A stretch of 64,000 bases of DNA from Ceratopteris richardii (lineage: Eukaryota > Streptophyta > Polypodiopsida > Polypodiales > Pteridaceae), in contig CM035406.1 of the NCBI GenBank assembly GCA_020310875.1, forward strand, positions 83,746,217-83,810,216, read 5' to 3'. Positions 36,891 to 47,988 of the stretch are shown in pieces. The notes beneath the pieces are model-generated. The model was not told the origin of the DNA. It saw nothing but the letters and a program-made list of their open reading frames with translations, and did no database searches. Position 1 is the first letter of the stretch; every line of letters starts with the position of its first letter. Both the position numbers and the translations under genes were made by a program.

Positions 36891-37943
36891 TGTGAAGAGA
36901 GATGGTGGATGCAATCCAAAGATGAGTAGGTGCCGCTACAACCAGCTTCACACCAGCCAATTGAGACTTCAGAGTTGATTAGTAGATCCTTTGAGCTTCC
37001 TAAATCCACCAAAATATCCCAAAAGTTTAAGTCAAGACAGACTAGTTGCGAAATGACTAGCTCCCAAAACTTGCTATTTTTGGACATACACCTGCTGGAA
37101 AAAATGAACAGTGCTCTCAACCTGGTAGGAATTAGAAAAATTCCTTTTGGGCATAGCAAATAGACTTAGCAAGATTCCCAATCCAAGTTAAAACACTTCA
37201 AATGATGGACTGAGCACTGAGAACAAGTTTCATCAATTTCTGGAACATTTCCATAATTCTCGGGGCTCTGCAGAGATAGACCAGTAAGCAGTAAAATGCA
37301 GATATCTCCAAAAGTATTAATTCAATGACCTTGAAAATGTATATACAGAAAGTAGACAGTAAGAGCTATCCAACGCACTTTTAAACACTGAAAATGGATC
37401 AGAAGACCTCGAGATATGACCTTCTGAAGGTACTGCTCTAAGTGAGTATAGCAGAGAACAAAACAGAGAAGTAGATGATGATAAATGTATAGATTCACAT
37501 ATGATTACAACCACATTGGCAATGAATCTTTGCACAATGGGAGTAGAATGATAGAGCTATGGAGTAATCTCTTCAATCTCTACAAAATGACATGAAGTGG
37601 TCATGTACAAGGCTTGCTAATCGCCTCTTCCTTCTTGCTCCTTTTATAGCTATTCTTGGAGGGAGTTTTGAATTCGAATTCGAATGGCTCCACCTAAAAG
37701 TGATCTCCAAAGTTAGGAGAGATTCCCTCAGCTCTAAATTTCGTGGTTTTAGGTAGTTAGAGCCACGAATTTGCTTTTACATCATGGATGAGGTAAGCCA
37801 TCCTTTTCCTTTTTTTTTTTTCATTTACAAGAGATAAAATGTACTCTTTTACAAGAGGTGTTCACATGACTACACATGTGACTTACAAATGAGGATAATA
37901 TCAAACATATCAAGCATGTAGGCTTGGGTAAAATGCACCAACA
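36891..37943 (-). repeat. Copia-D 3' LTR
   Basis: 1,053 bp, from TGTGAAGAGAGATGGTGG to GCACCAACA on the plus strand. The minus-strand purine tract CTTGAGGGGGAGT (37944-37956) adjoins it. Confidence 0.95.
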
Positions 37944-37985
37944 ACTCCCCCTCAAGCCGAACATGCTTGGCCTCAAAATAAGTCT

Positions 37986-40900
37986 TCAATTGTCCTTGAT
38001 TTCCTGCAAGCCAATCATCAACTTGAATCTACTTAACTTTGTACCATCAAGAGCTTTAGTCAACATGTCGGCACATTGCATATCTGTAGAGACATAGGAT
38101 AGTTGAATATCCTTGCTCATTAGCTTCTCCCTTACATAATGGTAGTGGACTTCAATATGCTTGGTTCTAGCATGGTATACCGGATTAGCTGCTAGATGTA
38201 GTGAGCTTGTGTTGTCACCAAAAATATGAGGTGTTGAAGAATGAAGTCCAAGATCTGTGTACAAAGACTTTAACCACATGATTTCTTGAGTTGCATTAGC
38301 CAAACCTCTATATTCGGCTTCGGTAGAAGATAATGCCACGGTTGGTTGCTTCTTCGATGACCAAGAAATGATTTTTGAACCTGCAAATGATATATATCCT
38401 GATGTGCTTCTTCTATCATCTTTAGATCTGGCCCAATCTGCATCTGAATAGACCTTTAGCTCAATATCTGAAGTAAATGAATAAAACAAACCTTCATTCA
38501 TAGTCCCCTTTAGGTACTTGAGGACTCGCTTGGCCGCTTCCATATGGGGTCTTCTCGGCTTATGCATAAACTGACTCAATATGCTAACACTATAGCATAT
38601 ATCCACCCTTGTGAGTGTTGCATAGTTCAAACTTCCAACCAAGCTTTGATAGCTTGTGATGTCTTCAATTGGCTCTCCTTCATAAGCACTAAGCTTATGA
38701 TTTTGCTCCATAGGTGTACCTGCACACTTGGTATTTTCCATCTTGAACTTGATGAGCATGTCATGGACATACTTCCTTTGTGTGATGTATATACCTGAAT
38801 CTGTGTAGATCAACTCCAATCCAAGAAAATAAGTGAGTGGTCCGAGGTCACTTATTTTGAACTCCTCCTTCATTTGACTCTTTACTTGTTTGATTCCTTC
38901 AAGATCATTGCCTGTGATAATAATATCATCAACATACACACATAAATAGATCACTTCAGATCCATTCTTATTTATGAACAAAGAGGTATCCGCCTTGCTA
39001 GCTTTGAATCCTTGGTCCTGCAAATAAGTCACCAATCTGAAATTCCAAGCTCTTGGAGCTTGCTTCAATCCATACAAAGCTTTCTTTAGTTTGCATACAT
39101 AGTTAGGATGATGTGCATCCTCATATCCAGGAGGTTGTGCCATATACACTTCCTCAGAAATCCATCCATTCAAGAAAGCATTCTTTACATCAAGTTGATA
39201 AAGATTCCAATTTCTAGATGCAGCAAGACTTATGAGAACCCTAATTATAGGCATGTTTGCAACAGGAGAGAAAGTCTCCTCATAATCAATACCATGGGTT
39301 TGAGCAAACCCTTTAGCAACTAACCTTGCTTTGTGTCTATTTATACTTCCATCTAGATTCCTCTTGATTTTGTATATCCATCGAGATCCGATTATCTTCA
39401 TAGATGGCTTGTTAGGTACAAGCTCCCAAGTGTCATTCTCCTTCAAGGCTTCCATTTCTTCATCCATTGCATCTCTTCAAGCTTTCTTGCTTTGTGCTTC
39501 TTCAAATGTGGTAGGTTCTTCATTGGTTGAATCCTTTGCAATGTAGATTGAGTGCTTGGTGACCAAAGAAGTATCATAACCAAACCTCTCTGGTTTCTTC
39601 TTCTCCCTTGAAGACCTTCTAAGTGGTTGATGTGAGCTCTCGGGTCCATATGTAGAATCCTGCATCTTTGCTTTACCTTTGTTCTTCCATAGCTTTAGTC
39701 TTTCCAAGTCTTCTAGGTCAATCTCCGAATCACTTTCTTCAATCTGCTTTGGCTCCTTTGGTTGAAGTGATGGAAAATCTTCATCCAAGTCATATGGCAG
39801 CTTCACTTTCCTGTCATCATCAAACCATGATTTGTTTTCATAAAAAATTACATCTCTACTCATAGAAAATCCTTTATTGGTTGGATTGTACAATCTATAT
39901 CCTTTTTGGTTTTGATCATAACCAATGAATACACACTTCTCTGCCTTGGGATCCAATTTCCCTCTTACTTGAGAAGGAATGTGAGCATAGGCTAAGCATC
40001 CAAAGATTTTGCAATGCTCTAGACTAGGTCTTCTTCCATTCCACACTTCATATGGAGTGGTTCCATCTAGTGACTTAGATGGAAGTCTATTTATGAGATA
40101 TGTGGCTGTCGACACAGCCTCTGCCCATAGGTAGTTCGGCAATCCCTTTTCGTTGAGCATGGACCTTGCAGCTTCGACAATAGCTCTGTTCCTCCTCTCT
40201 GCTACACCATTGAGTTCGGGTGTATACCTTGTAGTGACTTCCCTTTTAATGCCTCTTTCATGCAAGAAGACATCAAATTCAGAAGAGAAGTATTCTCCTC
40301 CACCATCTGATCTGAGTCTTTTCAAAGTCCTACCTGTTTGGTTTTCAACAAGAGCAATATACTTCTTAAAGCAATTAAACACTTCATCCTTGTGCTTCAT
40401 GAAAAACAGAATGGTCCACCTGCTACAATCATCTATGAAAGACACATAATATCTTGAGCCTGATATAGATGGCTCCTTACTTGGACCCCACACATCCGTG
40501 TGTACTAGATCCAAAGGATTTTGATACATATATCCTTTCTTATTGAAAGGTTGTCTATGAGCCTTGCCGAGTTGACAAGCTTCACACTTATAAATCATGT
40601 GTTGCCTTGTGATATTAGGCAAACCAAGTACACTTTGGTCCCTGCAAATTTGTTTGAGTGTCCTCTCACCAATGTGAGCAAGCCTTTTGTGCCATATCTC
40701 CAACTCTGTTAGAGTTTGAGATCCATAGCTAAACAAAGCTATGTTCTTTGTATCTTCCACTTCAAAAGTGAAAAGCCTTCTTGTCTTTTCTCCTTTGGCA
40801 ATCCTTCGAAAGCCTTTCCTTGGGTCTTCAACATATGCTCCAAATCGATTGAATCTAACCTACAATCCTTTTTCAACAATCTGTCCAACACTTATTAAAT

Positions 40901-42221
40901 TTTTGGTAATTGTAGGGACATACAAGACTTTGCTTAAGAGGTTCATATTCCCATCTGATGTCTTCACATTACCTATCTTCTCCACTGAGTGCTTTGTGTC
41001 ATCTCCTGTCTGCACTTCATGCTTGTTATGAGGATCTTCCAAATCAGAAAGTAAAGCCACATTTCCTGCTACATGGTTCGAGCATCCTGAATCAATGTAA
41101 AATATGTGATCATCATCCTTACCCTTCTTCGCTGATAGATTCATAATCAATAATGAATCTTCTTGACTTTGGTCCTCTGCATAGTTATTGTAATCTCTTC
41201 TTCCTCTATGGCCACTTTGATAGTTGTTGTTGTTGTAATTGTTGTTGTAGTAGTTGTTGTTGTAATTGTTGTTGTAGTAGTTGTTGTTGTTGTAACCTCC
41301 ATTGTATCTACCTCTATTTGATCCATAGCCACCTCTATTGAATCTTCTTCCTCTTGAGTTCCTCGGGTTCCTGAAACATTCTTCAGTAGTATGGTTAGAT
41401 AAGCCACATATGTTGCAAGGTTGAGATGATTGGAATCTCCCCCTGCCTTGCTTTCCACCTCTGCGTCTTCCTCTAGCTCTTCCTCTACCTGCAAAGTTTG
41501 CTTGGAAAGAGCTTCCTTCATCTTCATTCTTCCTATTCTTTGGCTTGTCCTTGACCTTAGCTTTATCAGAATATAAGGCAGAAGTTTGATTACCTCTTGA
41601 GGACTCACCACCTTTGCTAATCTTTGCTTCATGAGTGAAGAGTTGGCCCATGAGTGTGTTGAGGTCGGGTACATGCATATCCATGTATAAATCCATGGCT
41701 GTTGTGAATGACTCCCACCCTTCGTCTGCTTTGATTCCATTCATGATTTGTCTTATGGTTTGCTCGTCTTCAATTACCTCTCCAATGCTTCCAAGTTGGT
41801 CAGAAATCTCCTTCATCTTTGTGACATAATCAGTCACATTTTGCTTCGGGCTTTTCTTCATTGTTGTGAACTCCATCCACAATTGGTTCTTCCTTGCTCG
41901 AGTGTTGGAAGAGAAGAAAGAAGCAAGTGCATTACATGTTTCTCTTGATGTCTTGCATCCCTTGACATGAGGTAAAAGAAAGTCAGAGATTGAGTTTAGA
42001 ATATAGGACCTTGCAAGTGCATCCTTCGAACACCAATTCAAAAGTCCTTCCACTTCTTCATGTGATGGTTGCCCTTTGTTCCTCATGGTTGGCATTGCTT
42101 CATCTCCGGATATGAATCCATATAGATTCCTCCCTTGAAGGTAAGCCTCCATCCTTAGAGACCATGCCGGGTAGTTGTTTCGATCCAATTTGTCAATTGT
42201 TGATGGAAATCCATCTCCCAT
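37986..42221 (-). pseudogene. Copia-D gag-pol coding region
   Basis: Gag begins MGDGFPSTIDKLDRNNYPAW, with an Arg/Gly run, the knuckle CNICGLSNHTTEECF, and then an unusual Asn/Tyr-rich segment (YNNNNYYNNNYNNNYYNNN, about 41210-41320) before protease (FYIDSGCSNHVAG). Integrase shows IWHKRLAHIGERTL, HTDVWGP, SFIDDCSRW, SDGGGEYFS and GVAERRN. RT shows WIYKIKRNLDGSINRHKARL and YVDDIIITG. RNase H shows SDADWARSKDDRRSTSGYI and SSTEAEYRGL. Broken at a few points. The Asn/Tyr tract is coded by GTT/TTG trinucleotide repeats on the plus strand. Confidence 0.9.
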
Positions 42222-42234
42222 GTTGCTTGACTAT

Positions 42235-42246
42235 GCTCTGATACCA
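42235..42246 (-). promoter_or_regulatory. Copia-D primer binding site
   Basis: TGGTATCAGAGC on the minus strand, one base after the 5' LTR. It is the same primer as in Copia-A and Copia-C. Confidence 0.92.
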
Positions 42247-42247
42247 C

Positions 42248-43325
42248 TGTGAAGAGAGATGGTGGATGCAATCCAAAGATGAGTAGGTGCTGCTACAACC
42301 AGCTTCACACCAGCCAATTGAGACTTCAGAGTTGATTAGTAGACCCTTTGAGCTTCCTAAATCCACCAAAATATCAGCCAAGTAATTTGAAACATGTATC
42401 TCAAAAGTTTAAGTCAAGACAGACTAGTTGCAAAATGACTAGCTCCCAAAACTTGCTATTTTTGGACATACACCTGCTGGAAAAAATGAGCAGTGCTCTC
42501 AACCTGGTAGGAATTAGAAAAATTCCTTTTGGGCATAGCAAATAGACTTAGCAAGATTCCCAATCCAAGTTAAAACACTTCAAATGATGGACTGAGCACT
42601 GAGAACAAGTTTCATCAATTTCTGGAACATTCCCACAATTCTCGGGGCTCTGCAGAGATAGACCAGTAAGCAGTAAAATGCAGATATCTCCAAAGGTATT
42701 AATTCAATGACCTTGAAAATTTATATGCTGAAAGTAGACAGTAAGAGCTATCCAACGCACTTTAAAACACTGAAAATGGATCAGTAGACCTCGAGACATG
42801 ACCTTCTAAAGGTACTGCTCTGAGTGAGTATAGCAGAGAACAAAACAGAGAAGTAGATGATGATAAATGTATAGATTCACATATGATTACAACCACATTG
42901 GCAATGAATCTTTGCACAATGGGAGTAGAATGATAGAGCTATGGAGTAAGCTCTTCAATCTCTACAAAATGACATGAAGTGGTCATGTACAAGGCTTGCT
43001 AATCGCCTCTTCCTTCTTGCTCCTTTTATAGCTATTCTTGGAGGGAGTTTTGAATTCAAATTCGAATGGCTCCACCTAAAAGTGATCCCCAAAGTTAGGA
43101 GAGATTCCCTTAGCTCTAAATTTCGTGGTTTTAGGTAGTTAGAGCCACGAATTTGTTTTTACATCATGGATGAGGTAAGCCATCCTTTTCCTTTTTTTTT
43201 TTTCATTTACAAGAGATAAAATGTACTCTTTTACAAGAGGTGTTCACATGACTACACATGTGACTTACAAATGAGGATAATATCAAACATATCAAGCATG
43301 TAGGCTTGGGTAAAATGCACCAACA
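42248..43325 (-). repeat. Copia-D 5' LTR
   Basis: 1,078 bp, with the same ends as the other Copia-D LTRs. AAACT follows at 43326-43330. Confidence 0.95.
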
Positions 43326-43330
43326 AAACT

Positions 43331-43404
43331 TTGATGAAGTCTTTACTTCACTTCAGTAGCTCCTTCTTCTCTCTTTGATACTCCACTTATAGCTCTGATA
43401 CCAC
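43331..43404 (-). other. Copia-C leader with primer binding site
   Basis: A short leader between Copia-D and the Copia-C 5' LTR. TGGTATCAGAGC lies on the minus strand at 43392-43403, next to the LTR end. Confidence 0.9.
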
Positions 43405-44204
43405 TGTTGGAGGATAAACACTCCTATGTGCACAACAAAAGCAAATGAACCCTCCTAGGATCCTGAAAATGTTCAGACATAGGCTCTGTATTTTCTGAGT
43501 TTCTCTGAGTATATGCATAGATTGATAATAAAATTTTGCAAGCTTAAACTAGACTCGAAGATATTTCAAATGAGAGTAAAATCACTCCATTTGGACACTG
43601 GATGATGCCTCCACTAGCTGCAACAAAACAGATAACTTGATCTCTTCACACAGTATGAGCTAACTAGACAGACACTGTTCTGGTCATTTCTCTGCACATG
43701 TGCAGGCACAGAACCTGAGACTTATACGAGACAAAGTACAACTTATAAGCTTTCCAACAAGACAAAAATCATTGCAAATGGATTCCGGATGAAGGAGAAG
43801 CAACAATTACAAGACCGGGGGGTCTGCCAAAAACATCTAGATGGATAGAGTGTGTAAAAGTGAAATTTCTGCAAAATATGCAGAGAACAGCTAGTAGGGG
43901 GTGTGCTTAAGCAAGGGGGCAGCTTGGGCACGTATTTCCACGACTCTAAGTCATAATACAACTCATTAGAGGTTTTAAAGACCACATACTAACCTCTTTA
44001 ACCAATCAAAAGCATATACATGTCAAAAGTGAGGTCCAATCACATCAAGAGGTGAGCTAAATCTTCTCTAATCAACTTCTTTCCATTATGGGCATAATTG
44101 GATGCCTCCAACTCGTGGAAATCAGCCTCCTTTGATTGTGGATGATGTGGAAGGTTCAATTTGGGGCATGTTCCCACACTCTTGAGCTTGAAAAACTTTC
44201 AACA
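43405..44204 (-). repeat. Copia-C 5' LTR
   Basis: 800 bp, matching 25895-26694 and differing by scattered substitutions (a few percent). ACACA follows at 44205-44209. Confidence 0.95.
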
Positions 44205-44490
44205 ACACACACATATGCATGTACACACACACATACATACATACACACATGCATATTACATACACACTCACATATGTATACACACACATATGTGCATACA
44301 CACATGCATATGCATACATACATACACACACATATGCATGTACACACACACATACATACATACATACACACACATATTAATAGACACTCACATATGTATA
44401 CACACTCACATATCTATACCCACACATGCATATATGCACATACACATACACACACATCACATATACATACACATATACACACATATACAT
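44205..44490. repeat. (CA/TACA)n microsatellite of CACTA-1
   Basis: Continuation of the repeat interrupted by Copia-C. It ends in the telomere-like TTTTAGGGTTAGGGTTTTAG at about 44494. Confidence 0.92.
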
Positions 44491-44551
44491 GTTTTAGGGT
44501 TAGGGTTTTAGGATTAGGGTTTTTGAATCTCTCTTTTCTTTTGTTTTGTAG

Positions 44552-44638
44552 GAGATTTTTGACATTGATTCTTTGGAATTTGACAAGAGATGATGTCAAT
44601 TGGGCTTTGACGAGGGCGTTCAAAAGAATTACATCGAT
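44552..44638 (+). other. Exon-like cassette E5 (CACTA-1)
   Basis: 87 nt, preceded by GTTTTGTAG and followed by GTAAGTGATTG. The open frame reads RFLTLILWNLTRDDVNWAL then TRAFKRITSM. It is close to E8 of CACTA-2 at the protein level, so the two elements inherited two cassette subtypes (E3/E4-like and E5/E8-like). Confidence 0.7.
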
Positions 44639-44669
44639 GTAAGTGATTGCTTTGTTCTTTATTATAAAT

Positions 44670-44725
44670 AGAGATAGAGAGAGAGAGAATAAGAGAGAGA
44701 GAGAGAAAGAGGGAGAGAGAGAGAT

Positions 44726-44816
<91 letters not shown>

Positions 44817-44847
44817 AGGGAGGGAGGGAGGGAGGGAGGGAGGGAGG

Positions 44848-44930
<83 letters not shown>

Positions 44931-45030
44931 AGAGAGAGATATAGATAGAGAGAAAGAGAGAGACATAGAGATACATACACACAGATGCATACATATTACA
45001 TACACATATGCATATGCATATGCATACATA

Positions 45031-45081
<51 letters not shown>

Positions 45082-45130
45082 AGAGAGAGATATATATAGA
45101 GAGAAAGAGAGAGACATAGAGATACGTACA
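44670..45130. repeat. (GA)n / (GGGA)n microsatellite
   Basis: Long GA runs with an internal (GGGA)n block at about 44811-44850 and interspersed ATGCATATGCATA words. CACTA-2 has the equivalent tract at 53605-53900, including the GGGA block. Confidence 0.95.
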
Positions 45131-45159
45131 CACAGATGCATACATATTACATACACATG

Positions 45160-45375
45160 CATATGCATATGCATACATACACACACACATATACATGCAC
45201 ACACGTGTACACACGCATGCATACATGCACATACACATACACACACATCACATATACATCCACACAAACACACATATACATGTTTTAGGGTTAGGGTTTT
45301 AGGATTATGGTTTTTTACTTTTACACATATATACACATAGTACATACACACATGCACACATATACACATGCATAC

Positions 45376-45474
<99 letters not shown>

Positions 45475-45890
45475 TACACATACACATACATACACACACA
45501 TGCATACATACATACAGACACACATACATACATACATACATACATACATACATACATACATACATACATACATACATACATACATACATACATACATACA
45601 TACACACACACACATACACATAGAGAGAGAGAGAGTCACACGCACACACATGCATACATACACACACGTGACATATACATACACACATATGCATGTTTTA
45701 GGGTTAGGGTTAGGGTTTTTGGCTTTTACATATATACACACATGCATACACACATATACACATATGAACACATAATACATATGCACATACACATATATAT
45801 ACACGTGCATACACACATACACACATACACACATACACACATACACACACACATACATTCATAGACACACACACACACACACCTTTTTTG
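45160..45890. repeat. (CA/TACA/CATA)n microsatellite with telomere-like motifs
   Basis: Includes a pure (CATA)n run at about 45522-45602, and TTTAGGGTTAGGG blocks at about 45283 and 45697. No coding potential. Confidence 0.95.
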
Positions 45891-46154
45891 CATGTGTATG
45901 GCAGTGGAAGACCAATATTTTGTATTTGATTTCCATATGGCAATACATTGCTTTGCCACATTTTGTAAAAGCATCATATATGACAATGGTTTGCCACACT
46001 CTTGTACATGCTTCATTATTGAAATATATAACTTCTTTTGTATATGGTTCATTGTTCATTCTGATGATCTCTTTTGGGTCCAATAATACTCTGTTTCATG
46101 AAATCATATTTCGGTTGTCATTAGAGTACACATCACATGTACTCGGTTTTTTTT

Positions 46155-46228
46155 GGGCAGAGTGTATTGTCTTTTGTTAAGCAACATCATGGTAATGTTG
46201 CTGTAGCAACAGACAAAACATTCTGCCC
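46155..46228. repeat. CACTA-1 internal hairpin
   Basis: GGGCAGAGTGTATTGTCTTT pairs with a nearly complementary arm ending ACATTCTGCCC. The inner arms AGCAACAT and ATGTTGCT extend the stem to a very short loop. CACTA-2 has the homologous hairpin at 54966-55037. It could be a small MITE trapped in the family ancestor or a foldback able to yield small RNAs. Confidence 0.75.
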
Positions 46229-46239
46229 ATAAAAAATTT

Positions 46240-46534
46240 TGCAGGTATGATCATCGGTATACGCAACGGTACTCCTAGTAGTGTCATCGGAATAACCGTT
46301 GGTACACCCAGCAGGCCTCGGTATAGGCGACGGTACCTCCAACAGAAGCCTCGGTATGAGCATCGGTAATACCGACGCTTATACCGATGCTATATACCGA
46401 CGCTATATACCGACGCTTATACCGAGGCTTTGGTATCGATGCGCACACCGACTTTTACACCGGCATCGCGGCAAATAAAGCCACGTTCATTTTCCTCGGT
46501 AAAAACCTCGGTATACCATCGATCTGTTGTAGTG
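46240..46534 (+). repeat. CACTA-1 3' subterminal repeats and terminus
   Basis: Tandem and inverted ATACCGACGCTT / CATCGGTAT words, ending CGATCTGTTGTAGTG at 46534. CAT follows at 46535-46537. Confidence 0.88.
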
Positions 46535-46892
46535 CATGGCCGGTGACTAAAATACCTTGATGCAAAAAATTGACTGTATCTCAAAAAGTTAAACAGAACT
46601 GCCCAGACGAGTTCTGCTAGACCTGTAGCAGACTTCGAGACGCTTAAACTGGCGAACAAAAACTGGTATATACCTTTGGCACAAAAAGACGAAATAGCCT
46701 GCACAAGCGTTGCGATAGTGCGTTCGGAGGTCGAAACGAGCTCAGATCGCGATTTCGGCATGACATAGCGAAGCTGTTTTGATCTCGGAAACACGCTGAG
46801 TATGCTCACCAAAATTCGTGCGATTCTGAGACTGCAAAGGGAGGAGTGTCGACGGCACCCTAGATGAAGCGACGACCCGCTCTCATACCAAT
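46535..46892 (-). other. Copia-B leader with primer binding site
   Basis: The reverse complement of the Copia-A leader, directly outside CACTA-1. The primer site is at 46879-46890 on the minus strand and reads TGGTATGAGAGC. Confidence 0.9.
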
Positions 46893-47126
46893 TGTTGGAG
46901 TTAGATGTCTGCGGAAGCACGCGAACAGCACAAGGAAGAAGAAGAAGAAGCTTGGCGCACAAACACACAATACTGAATGTATTACTAGAGAATGTACAAA
47001 GATAAGTAGCCCATTAGGGCAATAGGCATATATACAAGCCAGGGGAAAAAAACCTCCTAAAGAGGGAAAAAAGTGCCCCGGCGGTCCTAGTGTGTTCACA
47101 CACATCACTACCTAAATATATCAACA
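46893..47126 (-). repeat. Copia-B 5' LTR
   Basis: 234 bp, matching 19033-19263. LINE-1 resumes after it with GCTTG. Confidence 0.95.
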
Positions 47127-47988
47127 GCTTGCACCATGGACATGTGGATTGCTCTAATGGGGCTTTTGATGTGTATCTCTAGTTCAAAAGACACATCAAA
47201 TCTATTTCCAGCATCACTCTTAAGCCGAACCAAAAGTGGCCTATCCATTGGAGTCCTAACTGATGGAGGTATAGATTCAGCTATAGCTAGATCTTCTCAT
47301 ACTCTAGCAAGTACTCCACTCTCTTATGGATCATCCTTCATCAAGGTGTCTTGACTAGCAACAAAGCAAGAAGACTTAATATTGATTCAGGCATGTGTAC
47401 ATTTTGTGGTAGATTGGAGGATCTCTCCCACATGCTCTATGAATGCTGGCATGCTCAAAGATATTGGAAGCTCTTGTCTAAGTACTACAATAAAACAGGA
47501 AGTCCCAAACTTGGAAGGCATCAAGTTCTCCGAGGTGTTTGCTTTAGGATGGATATCCCTCTCTCGAACATTTCGAGGTCTCTTAAAACTTTGGAAAATT
47601 TGGATAAGTAGAAACCATAAACTTTTCAACTCTTGTCCAAAAGACTTTTTGTATTCGTGTATGCTTGACTTGAAGAACTCTTGTCAAAAAGACTTTTTGT
47701 ATTCGTGTATGCGTGACTTGAAGAAATATGCCAAGCTTTGTTTGTACTCATGCCATTAGGGATGTCCCCCTGAAGATTTTAGCACATACATGTCATCTTA
47801 GCTCTCTTACCATACACAAATGGAGGGATATTCGGTTATCCTTATTCTCTGGAATGAGATTTGACATGATGGATTCTTTGAAATAGGGATTTTTTCCTTT
47901 GTGGGGGCGTGCCTTCTACACTTACTTTTGTAGCATGCGTGTAGTAATATAATTTCTTTTCTTGTTTTGCTCAAAAACAGAAAAAACA
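47127..47988 (+). pseudogene. LINE-1 3' segment with zf-RVT domain
   Basis: Coding around 47350-47520 gives SNKARRLNIDSGMCTFCGRL followed by EDLSHMLYECWHAQRYW. This is the Cys/His pattern (CxxC...H...C) of the zinc-binding domain at the end of plant LINE ORF2 proteins. A 3' untranslated region follows, then the A-rich tail at about 47972-47986. Stop codons and a frame change break the coding. A short internal direct repeat (AAAAAGACTTTTTGTATTCG) occurs at about 47638 and 47686. Confidence 0.75.

Larger units (their letters stand above)
32539..38284. repeat. Tandem duplication, right unit
   Basis: Second copy of 26769-32538, slightly shorter because the included LTR is 1,053 rather than 1,079 bp. 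By eye the copies differ at only about 1-2 percent of positions, so the duplication is younger than the Copia-C insertion. Confidence 0.9.
36891..43325 (-). mobile_element. Copia-D: Ty1/copia element nested in the Copia-C leader
   Basis: 6,435 bp, minus strand. LTRs lie at 42248-43325 (5', 1,078 bp) and 36891-37943 (3', 1,053 bp). The target duplication AAACT is at 36886-36890 and 43326-43330. The primer site is at 42235-42246. The domains are complete and in Ty1/copia order, with about two or three breaks. LTR divergence is about 2 percent by eye, younger than or similar to Copia-C, as nesting requires. Confidence 0.95.
25895..44204 (-). mobile_element. Copia-C: Ty1/copia element with internal duplication and nested Copia-D
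   Basis: Minus strand. 800-bp LTRs lie at 43405-44204 (5') and 25895-26694 (3'), flanked by ACACA at 25890-25894 and 44205-44209. The primer site is at 43392-43403. The LTRs differ by a few percent. The body appears twice because of a tandem duplication that also includes part of Copia-D. Copia-D itself sits in the leader between the primer site and gag. Several breaks are present in each body copy. Confidence 0.95.
23548..46534 (+). mobile_element. CACTA-1: CACTA transposon carrying nested Copia elements
   Basis: It starts CACTACAACATATTAGGGGC and ends as the reverse complement of CACTACAACAGATCGATGG, with the 3-bp duplication CAT. It spans 22,987 bp, of which Copia-C with its duplicate and Copia-D account for 25895-44204. 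The remaining 4.7 kb holds subterminal repeats, four exon-like cassettes (E2-E5), microsatellites, telomere-like motifs and a 3' hairpin. No TNP2-type transposase or other long coding region is visible, so it is probably non-autonomous and mobilised by a related element elsewhere. CACTA-2 is a close relative. Confidence 0.93.
19033..47126 (-). mobile_element. Copia-B: Ty1/copia element split by CACTA-1
   Basis: Same family as Copia-A, on the minus strand. LTRs lie at 46893-47126 (5') and 19033-19263 (3'). The flanks GTTTG (19028-19032) and GCTTG (47127-47131) form a target-site duplication with one mismatch. CACTA-1 sits inside it at 23548-46534, so only about 5.1 kb is Copia-B itself. The LTRs differ at about seven positions plus one small length difference, roughly 3 percent, so it is older than Copia-A. 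Coding is broken at about two or three places besides the CACTA insertion. Confidence 0.95.
8400..47988 (+). mobile_element. LINE-1: non-LTR retrotransposon split by three insertions
   Basis: One 5'-truncated LINE occupies 8400-10334, 15490-15562, 18826-19032 and 47127-47988. The pieces read in order along the protein: pre-RT, RT, thumb, linker, then zinc-binding zf-RVT. The gaps are Copia-A, a CACTA fragment, and Copia-B with its nested load. The 3' end has a short A-rich tail at about 47972-47986. No clear target-site duplication was found for the LINE itself. Total LINE sequence is about 3.1 kb. Confidence 0.8.

Noticed and set aside
44414-45858. Ser/Leu-rich open frames of up to 398 residues
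   Set aside because: They come from (GA)n/(CT)n and CA repeats in the CACTA-1 spacers.
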